Of a DNA stretch of 8,166 nucleotides, positions 5,982-8,166 are shown in pieces. The notes beneath the pieces were generated by a model. It searched no databases. It had not been told where the DNA came from and was given only the letters and a program-made list of their open reading frames with translations. The DNA is from Prevotellaceae bacterium UBA1746 (lineage in GTDB: Bacteria > Bacteroidota > Bacteroidia > Bacteroidales > Bacteroidaceae). Numbering within the stretch: position 1 is the first letter of the stretch; each line of letters begins with the position of its first letter. The translations under genes and the position numbers were made by a program. Where the stretch lies: NCBI GenBank assembly GCA_905369775.1, contig CAJPJR010000084.1:1-8166 (forward strand), written 5' to 3'.

Positions 5982-7043
5982 ATGCCTGTTTTTAATCCCA
6001 ATCCTGCGTCCTCGCTTCCCCAGAACGACGACTTGCAGTCCAACGACCTGCAGCCCGCCCCCATTGATTTGGACAAACCGGACGAACCTGCGCTCTCCGC
6101 CCCCGTCGACGAGCTCCCTGCACTCGAAGTGCCCGCCGCTGCGCCCGAGCCGGTGGAACTTCCCGCCTTCGATCAAGCACCTGCCCCCGCTGCGCCTGAA
6201 GGAACCGGCGTGTTCGACCACGTCGAAGGGTTGAGCGCCGAAGAAAAAATCGACCCCAACCGCATACAAATCACCATCAAGGACCGCGAAGCCCCCATCG
6301 TCGTGCTCTACGGCCCCCCGTCGTGTGGCAAAACCATGACGCTCGTGCGGCTCACCCGCTACCTCAAGCGCAACGGCTACCAAGTTTCGCCCGTGCGCTC
6401 TCTGCGTCCGTCAGACGATCACCACTATAAAGACATGTGCAATGGCTTTAACGACATGATCAACTCTATCGATGCCGCAAGATCCACCGACAACATGAGT
6501 TTCATGCTCGTCGAAGTGTCGAAAGAGGGTCGACGCATCTGCCAAATCCTCGAAGCGCCCGGCGAAGGATACTTCTATCACGGAGCACAAGGCGAACGTT
6601 ATCCCAAGTTTCTCAACGACATGCTGGCTCTCGACATGCGGAAAATCTACTGCGTCATCGTGGAACCCGACGGACAGAGCGAGCAATTGCGCAACGAGTA
6701 CGTAGATCGACTTGCACATCTCAAGCATACGCACATGGGCGCACGCGACAGTGTGATCTTTGTGTTCAACAAAATCGACCTCACCAACTTTGTTTACGGT
6801 CGCGGCCGCGTGCATTTGGCGCCGGCACGCAAGGAGGTGGCGCAACTCTATCCCGGCATTTTCGCCCCCTTCCGCAACGAGAATCCCATCACCCGCTTCT
6901 GGCGAGAGTGGAACTGCGAGTTTGTGCCGTTCCAAACCGGAAGTTACACCCGAGATGCCGCTGGGGGACAGGTGTTCAGCGACGGCCCCGACGAATACCC
7001 GCACGATTTGTGGAAAACCATCCTCAAGTGCTGCCGCGGTTGA
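5982..7043 (+). CDS. P-loop GTPase-like protein with disordered N-terminus
   Basis: Soluble 353-residue protein in two parts. Residues 1-90 are low-complexity, rich in Pro, Ala, Asp and Glu, and probably disordered. Residues 100-350 form a nucleotide-binding domain: strand PIVVLY (105-110), Walker A GPPSCGKT (111-118), a second strand ending ICQIL followed by EAPGE (191-195) at the G3/Walker B position, strand KIYCVIVEPD (221-230), and strand SVIFVF leading into NKID (263-266), the guanine-specificity G4 motif. FQTGSY (318-322) may be the G5 region. This order fits a TRAFAC-type GTPase. The usual G3 Asp is Glu here, and no clear G2 Thr is evident, so hydrolysis may be unusual or partner-assisted. 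No membrane segment is present. The leader before the ATG is pyrimidine-rich, with no Shine-Dalgarno. Gaps of 26 and 19 nt to its neighbours argue for co-expression. GTP binding is a confident inference; the biological role is unknown. Confidence 0.88.
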   Translation: MPVFNPNPASSLPQNDDLQSNDLQPAPIDLDKPDEPALSAPVDELPALEVPAAAPEPVELPAFDQAPAPAAPEGTGVFDHVEGLSAEEKIDPNRIQITIKDREAPIVVLYGPPSCGKTMTLVRLTRYLKRNGYQVSPVRSLRPSDDHHYKDMCNGFNDMINSIDAARSTDNMSFMLVEVSKEGRRICQILEAPGEGYFYHGAQGERYPKFLNDMLALDMRKIYCVIVEPDGQSEQLRNEYVDRLAHLKHTHMGARDSVIFVFNKIDLTNFVYGRGRVHLAPARKEVAQLYPGIFAPFRNENPITRFWREWNCEFVPFQTGSYTRDAAGGQVFSDGPDEYPHDLWKTILKCCRG

Positions 7044-7062
7044 GGAATAACGAAAAGACGAT

Positions 7063-8166
7063 ATGAAGTTTTTCAATATCATTGTGCACGGTGTGCCTTA
7101 CGGTCAAGACATTTTCTCCACCGATCCCGTAGCCGACGAAAGCTACATCAAGACTTTCTACAAGCAGCAGGACAACCCTCTCGAAACGCTCTTCGAAATC
7201 GAAGCGCGCAAGGAGGGAAATCAGCAATTGGTCTACTATCATTATCTGAAACGCCGCGATGTGCTCGATGCGGAGGGGCGTGCGGGCAGTTATTTCGGCT
7301 TCACGCTGCGCACGGATGTGAGTTGCGACGAGATGGCCCTGCTGTTTCACCACATGGACGAAGTGTTTCGTACCCGAATCTTGGGCTCTCTGCTCGAACG
7401 TGCCGGGAACGGCTACCGGCATCGTGTGAGGAAGTATTCACAATGCAAGAGTGTGGTGGAAAGTATGGTGAAGGAGTTCAACGCTTGGCTGGCTTTGCCC
7501 GGTATCCAACCGTTGTTTCACGAGGTCCCGGCTTGTCCGCAGGCAAAGACGTCATCCAAAGTCTGCAACTTGGAGGATTATGCCCGTTACGAGGTGGTGA
7601 AAGGCGTGTTGCAAAAGGGCATGACCATGCAACTCTCGCCCGATGTGCCGCGCAATGCCTACCTTTCGAAGATGGCGGAGCTGAATAATCAGCTCGCCAC
7701 CGCCGCCGCGCAGCAGAAGCAGGCTGTGGAGCTGGCCAAATCGGAGAGCCGCGACGAAATGGACCGGATGAACAAGAGCAGCCTGGCGCAAAAAACGGAA
7801 ATCGACCGTTTGAATGGCGAAATCAATCGCTTGAATGGGGAAACTGATCGCTTGAAAAAGGAAAACGCACGTTTGCAAGAAGCATACGAGCAGAAGGCAA
7901 ACGAAGTGCAGCGGCTGAAGATGAGCGAGGCACAGGTGCAATTGCTTGCTTTTCAAGCAGAGGTCAAGCAATTGATCAACGATTCGTTGAACCGACCCGA
8001 GACACCTCGTCGCGGTTTCCACGAGAAGACGTCGCGACGTGCCGCGCGGTCGGCGCAGACCACAGCGTATGCACCCGACGATGAGGAGGAAAGATGGCAC
8101 CGTACGGGCGTTACCCCTGCCTCTCCGCTCCAGAAACTAGTGCGCTCTCTCAAGTTCTGGATGGTG
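7063..8166 (+). CDS. Uncharacterised coiled-coil protein, 3' end outside the window
   Basis: Open from the ATG at 7063 to the last base (368 codons, no stop), so the C-terminus is missing. Residues 1-200 form a globular-looking domain that I cannot assign: it starts MKFFNIIVHGVPYGQD and contains an aromatic strand QQLVYYHYL (54-62) and GRAGSYFGFTLR (72-83), the most motif-like segment. A helix-rich stretch follows (about 87-150). Residues about 200-310 are a strong coiled coil, including four near-identical heptads at 246-273. Then comes a basic Arg/Lys/Pro linker with an acidic DDEEE patch, and the readable part ends LVRSLKFWMV, which could lead into a membrane segment or amphipathic helix. 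The gene begins 19 nt after the P-loop gene; a GAGG at 7042-7045 is too far upstream to be a good ribosome site. By position it may be the GTPase's partner or effector. A resemblance of the N-terminal domain to GTPase-associated domains of conflict systems is only a hypothesis. Confidence 0.85.
   Translation, partial: MKFFNIIVHGVPYGQDIFSTDPVADESYIKTFYKQQDNPLETLFEIEARKEGNQQLVYYHYLKRRDVLDAEGRAGSYFGFTLRTDVSCDEMALLFHHMDEVFRTRILGSLLERAGNGYRHRVRKYSQCKSVVESMVKEFNAWLALPGIQPLFHEVPACPQAKTSSKVCNLEDYARYEVVKGVLQKGMTMQLSPDVPRNAYLSKMAELNNQLATAAAQQKQAVELAKSESRDEMDRMNKSSLAQKTEIDRLNGEINRLNGETDRLKKENARLQEAYEQKANEVQRLKMSEAQVQLLAFQAEVKQLINDSLNRPETPRRGFHEKTSRRAARSAQTTAYAPDDEEERWHRTGVTPASPLQKLVRSLKFWMV
7798..7881 (+). 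repeat. Four tandem 21-bp units encoding coiled-coil heptads
   Basis: Units at 7798-7818, 7819-7839, 7840-7860 and 7861-7881 encode EIDRLNG, EINRLNG, ETDRLKK and ENARLQE. The first two differ at only a few bases and the last is the most diverged, which suggests local duplication followed by drift. Every unit keeps the Glu-x-x-Arg-Leu frame, so copy-number change would lengthen the coiled coil without shifting the reading frame. Confidence 0.7.

Noticed and set aside
7798..7881. Possible CRISPR-like or satellite repeat
   Set aside because: The 21-bp units have no spacers and stay in frame with coiled-coil heptads, so they are coding repeats.
7552..8100. Minus-strand Leu/Phe-rich frame resembling a membrane protein
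   Set aside because: It is the complement of the coiled-coil gene: antisense of Gln/Lys/Glu-rich codons reads as Leu/Phe-rich, giving false hydrophobicity.

Overview
The window looks like a chromosomal segment from a GC-rich member of the Bacteroidota (Bacteroidales-like). Three things point there. Dxs, Udk and the alkaline phosphatase read like the Bacteroidota forms of these families. Two of the genes are preceded by a good TAnnTTTG -7 element, the Bacteroidota housekeeping promoter signature. Start codons generally lack a well-spaced Shine-Dalgarno sequence. No tRNA, rRNA, insertion sequence, CRISPR array, attachment site or replication origin was recognised.

Layout. Positions 1-145 are non-coding and extremely G-rich on the + strand. 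Then, on the minus strand, come dxs (146-2122) and udk (2163-2801). They are 40 nt apart and read as a udk-dxs operon from a promoter just upstream of udk. A non-coding stretch (2802-3049) holds that promoter plus two strong hairpins that end the next minus-strand gene, a secreted alkaline phosphatase (3050-4474) with its own promoter. A 416-nt divergent intergenic region (4475-4890) separates it from a plus-strand cluster.

The plus-strand cluster is the unusual part. It has three tightly spaced genes (gaps of 26 and 19 nt): a four-helix membrane protein with a large, mostly helical extramembrane domain (4891-5955); a soluble P-loop GTPase-like protein with a long disordered N-terminus (5982-7043); and a protein with an uncharacterised N-terminal domain and a long coiled coil that runs off the window edge (7063-8166+). 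I recognise no named function for any of the three. Their order and spacing suggest one transcription unit and possibly one membrane-associated, nucleotide-controlled complex. A GTPase-centred signalling or conflict system is a hypothesis only.

How the genes relate. Udk (pyrimidine salvage) and Dxs (first step of MEP-pathway isoprenoid synthesis) are core metabolism. The alkaline phosphatase is exported and would release phosphate from organic esters in the periplasm. The three-gene cluster has no visible metabolic link to them and is probably an accessory module beside core genes.
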